Below are positions 25,535 to 34,268 of a stretch of DNA of 64,000 bases, piece by piece. Source of the stretch: Sphingobacterium spiritivorum (GTDB lineage Bacteria > Bacteroidota > Bacteroidia > Sphingobacteriales > Sphingobacteriaceae). Each line of letters starts with the position of its first letter. Position 1 is the first letter of the stretch. A program made the position numbers and the translations under genes. The DNA lies in assembly GCF_016725325.1 (NCBI RefSeq), contig NZ_CP068083.1, positions 4,712,001-4,776,000 of the forward strand, in the 5' to 3' direction. Below the pieces are notes generated by a model, which was not told the origin of the DNA, searched no databases, and saw only the letters and a program-made list of their open reading frames with translations.

Positions 25535-26482
25535 TTACTTCTTCAGTTGCTGAATAATTAAAGTGGCAAGTTCTTCACCTATGCGTTCCTGAGCCTCATT
25601 TGTAGCCGCTCCGATATGCGGTGTCAATGAGATCTTTGCATGCTGAAGGATTCCCGCACGAGGTGCCGGTTCATCATCAAAAACATCCAGTGCAGCAAAA
25701 GAAACTTTTCCTGCATCCAGAGCTTCTATTAATGCAAGCTCGTCAATCACACCGCCACGTGAAGCATTGACTAAGGCTACTCCGTCTTTTAATAATGGAA
25801 ACTCCTCTTTGCCAATTACAGGTTTATCTGTAAACGGCACATGTAAGGAGATAAAATCAGAAACACTGAAAAGCTCCTGCAGACCGACTTGTTTCACCGG
25901 TACTTCTACCTTGATACCTCCTGAGAGTGAAAGCTCCAGAGAGGTTGGGCCATCGTACAGATCAGAAAAAACAACATCCATACCAAGTCCTAAAGCAATT
26001 TTAGCCGTTTCACGGCCTATACGTCCGAAACCTACTATACCAATTGTTTTACCACGTAATTCAATACCTTTGGCATACGCTTTTTTCAGACCAGCAAAGT
26101 TAGTTGATCCCTCAACAGGCATTTTACGGTTTGCATCGAATAAGAAACGTACACCGTTAAGAAGATGTGCAAATACTAATTCAGCAACAGAAAGAGAAGA
26201 TGCAGCCGGCGTATTGATAACAGCTATACCTTTACTACGCGCATAATCCACATCAATATTATCCATTCCGACCCCGCCTCTACCAATTACCTTGATATTC
26301 GGGCAGGCATCAATAAGAGCTTGTCTTACTTTAGTAGCACTACGTACCGTAATTGCATCGTAATTATTCAGCTTTGCAGCTAATTCCTCTTGCGGAATAT
26401 GATTTGTATCTACCTCAAATCCGGCATCTTCCAATAATTTCTTTCCGATTGGATCGATTCCGTCATTTGCTAATATTTTCAT
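25535..26482 (-). CDS. serA: D-3-phosphoglycerate dehydrogenase, short form
   Basis: The product is 315 residues. It oxidises 3-phosphoglycerate in serine biosynthesis. The NAD motif is GFGRIG (151-156), and the catalytic residues are R242 (NASRGG), E271 (FDDEPAP) and H289 (LTPHIGAAT). It lacks the C-terminal ACT domain of the E. coli enzyme, so classical serine feedback through ACT is not possible. It lies 95 bases after serC on the same strand, which supports the assignment over other 2-hydroxyacid dehydrogenases. Confidence 0.9.
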   Translation of the reverse strand: MKILANDGIDPIGKKLLEDAGFEVDTNHIPQEELAAKLNNYDAITVRSATKVRQALIDACPNIKVIGRGGVGMDNIDVDYARSKGIAVINTPAASSLSVAELVFAHLLNGVRFLFDANRKMPVEGSTNFAGLKKAYAKGIELRGKTIGIVGFGRIGRETAKIALGLGMDVVFSDLYDGPTSLELSLSGGIKVEVPVKQVGLQELFSVSDFISLHVPFTDKPVIGKEEFPLLKDGVALVNASRGGVIDELALIEALDAGKVSFAALDVFDDEPAPRAGILQHAKISLTPHIGAATNEAQERIGEELATLIIQQLKK

Positions 26483-26577
26483 CAGTACTAATTTATTTTA
26501 TAATGTGAGGAAACCATCTGATATATTCTTTACAGCTTGTGCTTGTAAAAATCAGGATGATTTCATCTGTAATCTTA

Positions 26578-27645
26578 TTATTTATACTTTTCTTCAAACT
26601 CCTGCATAGTGTCTACCAATGCATTTACGGAGGAAATACTCAATGCATTATAGATAGAAGCACGGAAACCTCCTACAGAACGGTGACCTTTCAGTCCGAT
26701 ATGACCACGTTCTTTAGCTAATTCCAGAAATTCACCTTCCAGTTCCGGATTATTCATCACGAAAGTAACATTCATTCTGGAACGGTCTTCTACTTCTGCT
26801 GTACCTTTGAACAGTGAATTGCGGTCAATCTCATCGTACAATGTACGTGCTTTCACGATATTTTCCTGTTCAATAACAGATATACCACCTTTAGCTTTCA
26901 ACCAACGCAGATTGAGCATAGATACATAGATAGAATATACAGGAGGCGTGTTGTACATAGATCCGCCTTTAATATGACTGTCATAATCAAAGATACTTGG
27001 AAGTGTACGTCCTGTTTTACCCAGAAGGTCATCTTTAACGATAACAAGCGTAACACCGGCAGGTCCCATATTCTTTTGAGCTCCTGCGTAGATCAGACCA
27101 TAGTCAGCAACATTGATCTCCCGACTTAAAATATCTGAAGACATATCAGCGACTACCGGTACAGCCGATTGAGGGATATCAAATACCTCCGTACCGTAGA
27201 TCGTATTATTAGTAGTATAATGGAAATAAGCAGCATCCGAAGGTACAGTGATGTTCTTCGGAATGTAAGTATAATTGCGGTCACTGGAAGAAGCGATCAC
27301 TTCTACCTGCCCTATTTTCTTAGCTTCTTTAGCAGCTTTAGTAGCCCAAACTCCCGTATCGAAATAGGCAGCTTTTCCACCTTCTGGCAGAAGATTTAAC
27401 GGCACCATAGCAAATTGTGTACTTGCACCACCTTGCAGAAATAAAATGGAATACCCTTGCGGCACATTCAACAATTCACGAACTAAGCGTTCCGTCTCCG
27501 AGATTACAGCTTCAAAATCTTTGGAACGGTGCGAAATTTCTAAAATTGATAATCCTGTGTTATTGAAATCGATAACAGCCTGTGCAGCTTCTTGAAAAAC
27601 CTCCTTCGGCAAAATACATGGCCCTGCTCCAAAATTGTGTTTCAT
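26578..27645 (-). CDS. serC: Phosphoserine aminotransferase
   Basis: The product is 355 residues. It transaminates 3-phosphohydroxypyruvate to phosphoserine. It begins with the typical NFGAGPCILP. The PLP lysine is K191 in YAGAQKNMGPAG, and the C-terminus GHRSVGGFRASIYNA is characteristic. With serA it makes a two-enzyme serine operon; the phosphatase serB is not in the window. Confidence 0.96.
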   Translation of the reverse strand: MKHNFGAGPCILPKEVFQEAAQAVIDFNNTGLSILEISHRSKDFEAVISETERLVRELLNVPQGYSILFLQGGASTQFAMVPLNLLPEGGKAAYFDTGVWATKAAKEAKKIGQVEVIASSSDRNYTYIPKNITVPSDAAYFHYTTNNTIYGTEVFDIPQSAVPVVADMSSDILSREINVADYGLIYAGAQKNMGPAGVTLVIVKDDLLGKTGRTLPSIFDYDSHIKGGSMYNTPPVYSIYVSMLNLRWLKAKGGISVIEQENIVKARTLYDEIDRNSLFKGTAEVEDRSRMNVTFVMNNPELEGEFLELAKERGHIGLKGHRSVGGFRASIYNALSISSVNALVDTMQEFEEKYK

Positions 27646-27970
27646 GGATATAAAATTTTAATTGATGATTTTGTAATGGAAGACAATCGTTTGCCTAATC
27701 CATTGCAAAGGTAGAACTATTTTTACAAATTTTTCACACATATTACACTTTTATTAAAAACGATTTAAGACATTTCCGCTATTGATATGAAATTACTACG
27801 ATTTTAACCCAATTGAATATAAATTATCACGAAGCAATATTGATTTTTGTACTTTACTAAAAATCACCGGATTACAATCCCTAAACATCATATATTTATC
27901 ATGATTTCGCTTACAGATACTATTTAGTCTAAATAATTCATAAATTCACAGCTTTAAACTGAATGACAAT
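27646..27970. other. Divergent intergenic region, serC and hydroxyacid dehydrogenase
   Basis: 325 AT-rich bases between divergent genes. The only clear signal is the serC -7 element at 27706-27713. No small gene or structured RNA was recognised. Confidence 0.5.
27706..27713 (-). promoter_or_regulatory. -7 element of the serC-serA operon
   Basis: On the minus strand this reads TACCTTTG, an exact TAnnTTTG match about 60 bases before the serC start. No TTTG is found at the ideal -33 distance. Confidence 0.5.
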
Positions 27971-28948
27971 ATGAAAGTATATATATCCAGAAATGTACCA
28001 CAGGAAGGATTGGATTATCTGAGCGAACATGGTCTGAGCTACACTGTCAATACGGAAAATAAAAAACTGACACAAGAAGAACTGATAAGGGAGTGTCAAT
28101 CTGCTGATCTTTTATTAAATGTAGGCGGAGTACGTCTGGATCAACATTTTTTTGATAATTGTGCTCATCTTAAAGGTGTAGCACTGGCTAGCGTAGGCTA
28201 CGACCATGTAGATATGGATGCTGCCAGCAAAGCCGGAATTCCGGTAAGCAACACTCCGGACGTACTTAGTGGAGCTACTGCGGATGTTGCATTCTTATTA
28301 ATGCTGGCTGTATCCAGAAAAGCTTTCTACAGAGCAAATGAAATCAGAGAGGGAAAGTGGAATGATTTTGAGTTTACAAAAGACCTTGGAATAGAACTTA
28401 ACGGAAAGACATTAGGTATCTATGGATTAGGCAGGATTGGTCTTGAGCTTGCCCGTAAAGCACAGGCTGCATACGGAATGAAGATTATCTATCACAATCG
28501 TCATCCCAATGAAACAGCTAAACGTGTCCTGAATGCCGAATATGTCAACTTTGATGAGCTCCTGACGCAAAGTGATGTGCTTTCTGTACATGCCAACCTG
28601 AGCCCGGAGACACAATATCGCTTTAATAAGGAAACATTTGCCAGAATGAAAAAATCGGCTATTCTGATCAATACAGGACGTGGCAGAATCGTTCACGAAC
28701 AAGATCTGTACACTGCTCTGGTAAACGGAGACATATGGGGAGCCGGATTGGACGTGACAGATCCTGAACCTATGAATGCGGATAGTCCATTACTTACACT
28801 TCCATCGGTATGCGTACTGCCGCATATCGGATCAGCGACAATCGAGACACGAACTAATATGATAAAAATGGCTGCAAATAATCTGATAGCAGCCTCTAAA
28901 TCAAACCATATGCCTCAGATTGTTAACGGGGAAGTTTACAAAGCATAA
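27971..28948 (+). CDS. D-isomer 2-hydroxyacid dehydrogenase (glyoxylate/hydroxypyruvate reductase type)
   Basis: The product is 325 residues. The NAD(P) motif is GLGRIG (152-157). The catalytic residues are R237 (NTGRGR), E266 (DPEP) and H285 (LPHIGSAT), and the substrate loop is VGYDHVD. The pattern SNTPDVLSGATADVAF is typical of glyoxylate or hydroxypyruvate reductases rather than phosphoglycerate dehydrogenase. The R residue within the nucleotide fold (YHNRHPN) hints at NADPH preference (inference). It is transcribed divergently from serC. Confidence 0.88.
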   Translation: MKVYISRNVPQEGLDYLSEHGLSYTVNTENKKLTQEELIRECQSADLLLNVGGVRLDQHFFDNCAHLKGVALASVGYDHVDMDAASKAGIPVSNTPDVLSGATADVAFLLMLAVSRKAFYRANEIREGKWNDFEFTKDLGIELNGKTLGIYGLGRIGLELARKAQAAYGMKIIYHNRHPNETAKRVLNAEYVNFDELLTQSDVLSVHANLSPETQYRFNKETFARMKKSAILINTGRGRIVHEQDLYTALVNGDIWGAGLDVTDPEPMNADSPLLTLPSVCVLPHIGSATIETRTNMIKMAANNLIAASKSNHMPQIVNGEVYKA

Positions 28949-29006
28949 AAAATCACCTGTTCAATGAAAAAACACTTCATATCTTTATAAAAAAACAGCC
29001 ATTCAA

Positions 29007-29594
29007 ATGAAATCAAAAATCTTCTCAATCTTACTGTTAACTGTCATCAACAGTTTTTCTATTCTGACCTATGCTCAAAAAGCAGAAACCTATCGTGTAG
29101 ATGGATCAAAATCCTCTATTACATGGAAAGGTGATAAAGTTAGCGGCTCGCATACCGGAACAGTCGACCTGACTACCGGCACACTCGATTTTACCGGAAA
29201 AAAACTTACGGGTGGTGGTTTTGTGATCAATATGGCCAGCATTAAGGATGCGGACAAAAGTGCCGGACTTGAAAAACACCTGAAAGCAGATGATTTCTTT
29301 GGTGTAGAAAAATTCCCAACCGCTAACTTTATTATCAAAAAAGTGGAAGGTAGCGGCAATAATGTAAATATTACGGGTAACCTGACATTAAAAGGTGTTA
29401 CACAATCCATCAGCTTTCCGGCTACAATCACCTGGAATAATGATAAAACAATCAGTGCTACTGCTGATAAAATCACGGTGGACAGAACAAAATTTGGTAT
29501 TCAATATAAATCAAAATCCATCTTCTCAGATATAGGTGATAAGTTTATTTATGATGAATTCACCTTATCGGTAAAGCTGATAGCCAAAAAATAA
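29007..29594 (+). CDS. Secreted YceI-family protein
   Basis: The product is 195 residues. A signal peptide ends SILTYAQ. The YceI barrel follows: YRVDGSKSSITWKGDKVSG, LKADDFFGVEKFPTANFI and GNLTLKGVTQSISFP. It is the exported counterpart of the YceI protein at 9587 and likely binds a hydrophobic ligand in the periplasm. It lies 58 bases after the hydroxyacid dehydrogenase gene and ends in a shared terminator. Confidence 0.92.
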   Translation: MKSKIFSILLLTVINSFSILTYAQKAETYRVDGSKSSITWKGDKVSGSHTGTVDLTTGTLDFTGKKLTGGGFVINMASIKDADKSAGLEKHLKADDFFGVEKFPTANFIIKKVEGSGNNVNITGNLTLKGVTQSISFPATITWNNDKTISATADKITVDRTKFGIQYKSKSIFSDIGDKFIYDEFTLSVKLIAKK

Positions 29595-29633
29595 TTTGCA
29601 AGACAATTCCCGGTGGAATCTGTAGAGAACAAA

Positions 29634-29662
29634 AAAATCCCCGTTCAAAAAACGGGGATTTT
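29634..29662. terminator. Bidirectional terminator between YceI gene and fabV
   Basis: A perfect 12-base stem (29634-29645 with 29651-29662) with a five-base loop; the arms begin with A and end with T runs. Confidence 0.9.
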
Positions 29663-29704
29663 CTTTTATAATCTTAGTATAAGATCAGTCTGCAAACAAA
29701 CCGA

Positions 29705-30907
29705 TTAATTATTTGCTAAACTAGGTACGTTTACGACCTCATTTGTGTCCGCTTCATAGTCAATACCGTCCACATTGAAACCAAACAAATTAAAGAATTC
29801 ATCACGGTATCCTTTGATATCACTGATGTCGCTTAGATTTTCGGTAGTGACCTGATCCCATAACTTAGCAACTTCTTCCTGTACATCTTCACGCATTTCC
29901 AGATCATCGATACGAATACGTCCTTTATCATCGGTAGGAATAGTACTGTCTAAGTATAATCTTTCCGCAAACAAACGCTGAATCTGCTCGATAGTACCTT
30001 CGTGAATACCTTTTTCTTTCATCACTTTATACAATAATGAAATATAAAGAGGAACTACCGGAATCGCAGAACTGGACTGTGTTACCAGTGCTTTATTAAC
30101 CGAAACATAAGAAATACCATGCAGATCTTTCAATAAATCGTTGATCACAGGTACGGTAGCTTCCAAATCGTCTTTAGCTTTTCCGATTGTACCGTTTCTA
30201 TAAATAGGATACGTCAGCTTAGGGCCAATATAAGAATAAGCGACTGTCTTCACTCCTTCTGCCAATACGCCGGCAGCTTTCAGATCTTCAATCCAGAATT
30301 TCCAGTCTTCACCTCCCATTACAGCTACAGTATTCGCGATATCTTCTTCATTCTCAATAGGCTGAATGGAAATATCAGAAACTACTCCGGTATGGAAATC
30401 TACTGTTTTATCTGTAAAGGGCTGACTGATAGGTTTCAATACTGACGCATAACTAACACCATTTTTAGGATTAGTACGACGCGGAGACGCTAAAGAATAC
30501 ACAACCAGATCCACCTGACCCAAATCTCTTTTAATAAGGTCAATTACCTCTTTTTTGATTTCATCAGAGAATGCATCGCCATTGATACTTTTCGCATACA
30601 ATCCGGCTTCTTTAGCTTCATTTTCAAAAGCTGCTGAATTATACCAGCCTGCAGTACCCGGCTTACCTTCTGTAGCAGGTTTCTCAAAGAAAACGCCAAT
30701 AGTAGCTGCTCCCGAACCGAAGGCAGCTGTAATACGGGATGCTATACCGAAGCCTGTAGAAGCACCTATTACTAATACTTTCTTAGGACCATCTGTGATA
30801 GTACCTTTCGATTTCACATATTCAATTTGATTTTTAATGTTTTGTGCAGCTCCTTCCGGATGCGAAGTCAAACATATAAATCCTCTCGTTCTTGGTTGTA
30901 TGATCAT
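29705..30907 (-). CDS. fabV: NADH-dependent trans-2-enoyl-CoA/ACP reductase
   Basis: The product is 400 residues. It carries out the last reduction of the fatty-acid elongation cycle. The start MIIQPRTRGFICLTSHPEG and the cofactor loop VLVIGASTGFGIASR are diagnostic of the FabV/TER family. The Y-x8-K active site is Y236 to K245 in IYRNGTIGKAK. FabV enzymes are intrinsically much less sensitive to triclosan than FabI (family knowledge). It is monocistronic. Confidence 0.95.
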   Translation of the reverse strand: MIIQPRTRGFICLTSHPEGAAQNIKNQIEYVKSKGTITDGPKKVLVIGASTGFGIASRITAAFGSGAATIGVFFEKPATEGKPGTAGWYNSAAFENEAKEAGLYAKSINGDAFSDEIKKEVIDLIKRDLGQVDLVVYSLASPRRTNPKNGVSYASVLKPISQPFTDKTVDFHTGVVSDISIQPIENEEDIANTVAVMGGEDWKFWIEDLKAAGVLAEGVKTVAYSYIGPKLTYPIYRNGTIGKAKDDLEATVPVINDLLKDLHGISYVSVNKALVTQSSSAIPVVPLYISLLYKVMKEKGIHEGTIEQIQRLFAERLYLDSTIPTDDKGRIRIDDLEMREDVQEEVAKLWDQVTTENLSDISDIKGYRDEFFNLFGFNVDGIDYEADTNEVVNVPSLANN

Positions 30908-31076
30908 GCGCTAACTTTTTACAGTTTTAATTTTGATATATGATACAAAATAAACAATTTTCAATTTAAAAAAGAGATTTATTCTTACAATAAATACAGG
31001 TTTGATCTTTTATCCGCCAACTGAAATTCCTATTTTCGGAACCTCATATGCTTATATAATTATCTAAATCAATACT

Positions 31077-32000
31077 ATGCCGAACAAAATCAGGATATCT
31101 CCGATTTTTTTGGGAGTAATATCTTCCCTGTTTTTTGCCGCTACTTTTGTCCTTAACAGAGCAATGTCTCTGGATGGCGGACACTGGATCTGGTCGGCCG
31201 CATTCCGCTTTGTATGGATGCTCCCCCTGCTCATGATCATTGTCGGTTTCCGAAAAGGCTTAAAATCAACTTTTATCGCTATCAGGGCCAATTTCTGGTC
31301 CTGGATACTGTGGAGCACCGTAGGATTCGGGATATTCTACAGTACACTGACTTTCGGAGCAAAGTTTGGCCCCTCCTGGTTAGTCGCCAGCACTTTTGAG
31401 ACCACTATTATATTCGGGATGCTGCTTGCTCCTTTGTTGAGCCCGCGTGCAGCAAACCAGATTTCTAAAGGATCACTGGCATTTTCGGCTCTTATTATTT
31501 TAGGAATTATTATTATGCAGATCAGTCAGGCTAAATTTACCAGCTGGGCTGATATTGCTATGGGTACTATTCCTGTCCTGATAGCAGCGATCGCTTATCC
31601 ACTCGGAAACCGTAAGATGATGATGGTCACTGACGGCAAACTGGACGCTTATCAAAGAACATTAGGTATGACCATTTGCAGCATGCCTTTTTGGATTATC
31701 CTGTGCTTCTTTGCCTATCAACAAGATGGACTGCCTTCTTCCGGACAGCTGACACAGACTTTCATCGTCGCATTATCTTCAGGAGTCATTGCTACTGTTC
31801 TATTTTTTACCGCAACAGACCGCGTACGCAACAGTCCGCATAAACTTGCTGCTGTAGAGGCTACCCAGTCTATGGAAGTTATCTTTGCATTGATCGGCGA
31901 ACTGCTGATTCTTCATGGTGCATTTCCGGATATGTATTCTTTGGCCGGAATAGTATTAGTGATAGCAGGTATGATCTTACATAGCCGGCATACAACCTGA
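31077..32000 (+). CDS. DMT-superfamily multidrug efflux transporter
   Basis: The product is 307 residues with ten membrane helices in two five-helix repeats. The start with ISPIFLGVISSLFFAATFVLNRAM and the loop LDGGHWIWSAAFRF match the putative multidrug resistance efflux (EmrE-like) family. The repeat boundary is near residue 160 (MGTIPVLIAAIAYPLGNRKMM). Substrate unknown. The GNAT gene starts 40 bases downstream and is probably cotranscribed. Confidence 0.85.
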   Translation: MPNKIRISPIFLGVISSLFFAATFVLNRAMSLDGGHWIWSAAFRFVWMLPLLMIIVGFRKGLKSTFIAIRANFWSWILWSTVGFGIFYSTLTFGAKFGPSWLVASTFETTIIFGMLLAPLLSPRAANQISKGSLAFSALIILGIIIMQISQAKFTSWADIAMGTIPVLIAAIAYPLGNRKMMMVTDGKLDAYQRTLGMTICSMPFWIILCFFAYQQDGLPSSGQLTQTFIVALSSGVIATVLFFTATDRVRNSPHKLAAVEATQSMEVIFALIGELLILHGAFPDMYSLAGIVLVIAGMILHSRHTT

Positions 32001-32040
32001 TCATAATTATAAAATACAGTTAACGTTAACCAAAAAAGAA

Positions 32041-32499
32041 ATGGAACAGACCTATACCCTGAAAAGAACAAACTCAGACAACCTGGATTTTCAAAAATTG
32101 GTACTTGAACTTGATAAAGACTTAGCTATTAAAAATGGAGAAACAAATACTTTCTTTGCTCAATACAATAAAATTGACTCTATCCAGTATGTAGTAGTGG
32201 CTTATGAAGCAGACAAAGCAGTGGGGTGCGGAGCAATAAAGGAGTATGGAAAAGGTATTATGGAAGTTAAAAGAATGTTCGTCCCTGTTGAGATGCGTGG
32301 CAAGGGCATTGCAGGGAAAGTATTGGAGGAATTACAGCTTTGGGCTAAAGAATTGGGCTATAGAAAATGTATTCTGGAAACAGGTGACAAAATGATTGAG
32401 GCTATTGGTTTATATAAGAAAAACCATTTTAAAGTCATTCCGAACTATGGACAATATACAAATACGAAGAGCAGTATTTGTTTTGAAAAGGGAATTTAA
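32041..32499 (+). CDS. GNAT acetyltransferase
   Basis: The product is 152 residues. The core is VGCGAIKEYGKGIMEVKRMFVPVEMRG followed by KGIAGKVLEELQLWAKELG (motif A, R/Q-x-x-G-x-G/A) and LETGDKMIEAIGLYKKNHF, the usual order of GNAT proteins. The substrate is unknown. It follows the efflux transporter gene by 40 bases, a pairing compatible with detoxification (inference). Confidence 0.9.
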   Translation: MEQTYTLKRTNSDNLDFQKLVLELDKDLAIKNGETNTFFAQYNKIDSIQYVVVAYEADKAVGCGAIKEYGKGIMEVKRMFVPVEMRGKGIAGKVLEELQLWAKELGYRKCILETGDKMIEAIGLYKKNHFKVIPNYGQYTNTKSSICFEKGI

Positions 32500-32592
32500 G
32501 TAAAGGAAAAACTCTCCCGTCAGCTTGCTTTAACGTGAACCAAGTGATACAATTGATCGCTTGCACCGAATTCCAAACCCATATCTAAAATA

Positions 32593-32626
32593 AAAACAGG
32601 CCTGAGGTTTTGCTCAGGCCTGTTTT
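32593..32626. terminator. Bidirectional terminator between GNAT gene and dps
   Basis: A perfect 14-base stem (32593-32606 with 32613-32626) with a six-base loop. Confidence 0.9.
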
Positions 32627-32641
32627 ACAAAGAATGGGCTG

Positions 32642-33115
32642 TTAGCTTAAATGTGAGCGTAACATCCAGGCCATCTTTTCGTGCTGCTCCAATAAAGCTG
32701 TTACGAAATCTGAACTTCCGCTATCTCCGTATTTTTCTTCAAATTCATCTACCAGTCCGCGGATATACATAATAATTGATTCATGGTCACCCAACAATTC
32801 TTTCATATAGGTCTTGCTGTCATTTTTACCATGCGTAGATTCTGATAAATGCGCTATTTCCAGATATTGTTTCATTGTTCCTACCGCATAATGTCCCAAT
32901 GAACGTATACGTTCTGCAATATCGTCGATTGTTTCAGAAAGTTGATTGTATTGTTCCTCAAAAAACAAATGAACCGCATGAAAATCACTTCCCTCAATAT
33001 TCCAGTGTGCATTTCTGGTTTTGACATATAATACGGTTTCATCAGCTAATAAAATATTCAATGCCTGAGCTACTTTTTCTAAGTGCTCACTTTTAATTCC
33101 AATATTAGTTTTCAT
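32642..33115 (-). CDS. dps: Dps-family ferritin-like DNA protection protein
   Basis: The product is 157 residues, the usual Dps length. Ferroxidase ligands are visible in KTRNAHWNIEGSDFHAVHLFFEEQY: His near 37, then D and E at the dimer interface. A C-terminal E/H-containing helix is also present. Dps dodecamers oxidise iron with hydrogen peroxide and protect DNA in starvation. It sits 36 bases after an aldo/keto reductase gene on the same strand (the reductase lies downstream). Confidence 0.95.
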   Translation of the reverse strand: MKTNIGIKSEHLEKVAQALNILLADETVLYVKTRNAHWNIEGSDFHAVHLFFEEQYNQLSETIDDIAERIRSLGHYAVGTMKQYLEIAHLSESTHGKNDSKTYMKELLGDHESIIMYIRGLVDEFEEKYGDSGSSDFVTALLEQHEKMAWMLRSHLS

Positions 33116-33151
33116 GATAATGATATTTGATAAATTATTAAATTAATTCTA

Positions 33152-34111
33152 TTATTTCCAATCACTTGCATCATCCAGCTTCTCCATAGATTCAGGACTA
33201 AGTTGTAATTGCACGGCTGAAACAAATGGCTCTAGATGATTTTCCCTGGTTGCACTGACAATCGGAGCCGCTACAGATGGTCTTGCGATCAGCCAGGCCA
33301 AAGCCACAGCCGTAGAAGTTGTTTTATATGCATCAGCGACCTCTTCCAGAGCTGCAACAATACGTTTGCCACGCTCGTTCCAATACTGTTTTTTAACGCC
33401 CTCACTTCTTGCCGATTGATTAAAATCCGCATCACTCTTGTATTTGCCCGTTAGAAAGCCACTAGCCAGAGAGTAATAAGTCAGTACACCCAACTGTTGC
33501 TCTAGCGCAAGTTGTTCATATTGTGTCTCATACTTTTCTCTAGAAAAGAGATTATACTCCGGCTGCAGAGTCTGATACCGTGGTAAGTGTTGCTGCCCGC
33601 TAACCTGTATGGACTCCAATATACGTTGTGCGGACATATTAGAGGTTCCAATCCATCTTACTTTACCAGCTTTTACCAACTGCTCATATGCTTCCAGTGT
33701 TTCTTCTACAGGAATACTTTCATCATCATAATGGGTCTGGTAAAGATCAATATAATCAGTCTGCAATCTTTTTAAGGAAACATCTACCTGCTCCAGAATA
33801 TGTTGCTTAGATGTATTAGGCTTTGGGTTTCCGGGAAAAGTCCCTCCTACTTTTGTCATCAGTACAATTTTATCTCTGTTGCCGCTCTTCTTCAGCCAGT
33901 TTCCGATAATGGTTTCGGATTCCCCTCCTGTATTCCCCGGTACCCAGTGCGAATACTGATTGGATGTATCAACAGCATCAAATCCTTTATCCAGATAAGC
34001 ATCTAAAATATCAAATGACTGCTTTTCATCTAATGTCCAGCCAAATACATTGCCTCCGAAAACCAAAGGAACGATTTCCAGATCAGACTGGCCTAATCTT
34101 ACTTTTCTCAT
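33152..34111 (-). CDS. Aldo/keto reductase
   Basis: The product is 319 residues from the ATG at 34111 (MRKVRLGQSDLEIVPLVFGG), preferred over an open extension to 34138 because it matches the family start. The tetrad is visible as D-x-x-x-Y in FDAVDTSNQYSHW, K in VLMTKVGGT, and H in DLYQTHYDD. The NADPH region YYSLASGFLTGKYK is typical. Substrate unknown; it is a general carbonyl reductase. It follows dps by 36 bases, so a shared stress response is possible. Confidence 0.92.
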   Translation of the reverse strand: MRKVRLGQSDLEIVPLVFGGNVFGWTLDEKQSFDILDAYLDKGFDAVDTSNQYSHWVPGNTGGESETIIGNWLKKSGNRDKIVLMTKVGGTFPGNPKPNTSKQHILEQVDVSLKRLQTDYIDLYQTHYDDESIPVEETLEAYEQLVKAGKVRWIGTSNMSAQRILESIQVSGQQHLPRYQTLQPEYNLFSREKYETQYEQLALEQQLGVLTYYSLASGFLTGKYKSDADFNQSARSEGVKKQYWNERGKRIVAALEEVADAYKTTSTAVALAWLIARPSVAAPIVSATRENHLEPFVSAVQLQLSPESMEKLDDASDWK

Positions 34112-34229
34112 ATATGCGATTGCTTTATTATAGTACAATCAATATCGGGATTTGTTTGCTTTTCGATATGATCTGATTGTCAAAATTTTCTTTGTTTACA
34201 ATATCGTGAAGAATGTTTTTAGGATTTAT

Positions 34230-34237
34230 TACCTTTG
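34230..34237 (+). promoter_or_regulatory. -7 element before the pseudouridine synthase gene
   Basis: TACCTTTG is an exact TAnnTTTG match 31 bases before the ATG at 34269. Its position inside the open extension of the frame supports the downstream start. Confidence 0.5.
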
Positions 34238-34268
34238 CCACTTCAAAAGATATAGCAGTCAGCGGATT

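Noticed and set aside
25767..26246. A 159-codon plus-strand frame opposite serA
   Set aside because: Shadow of serA; Ser/Pro/Arg-rich with no recognisable domain.
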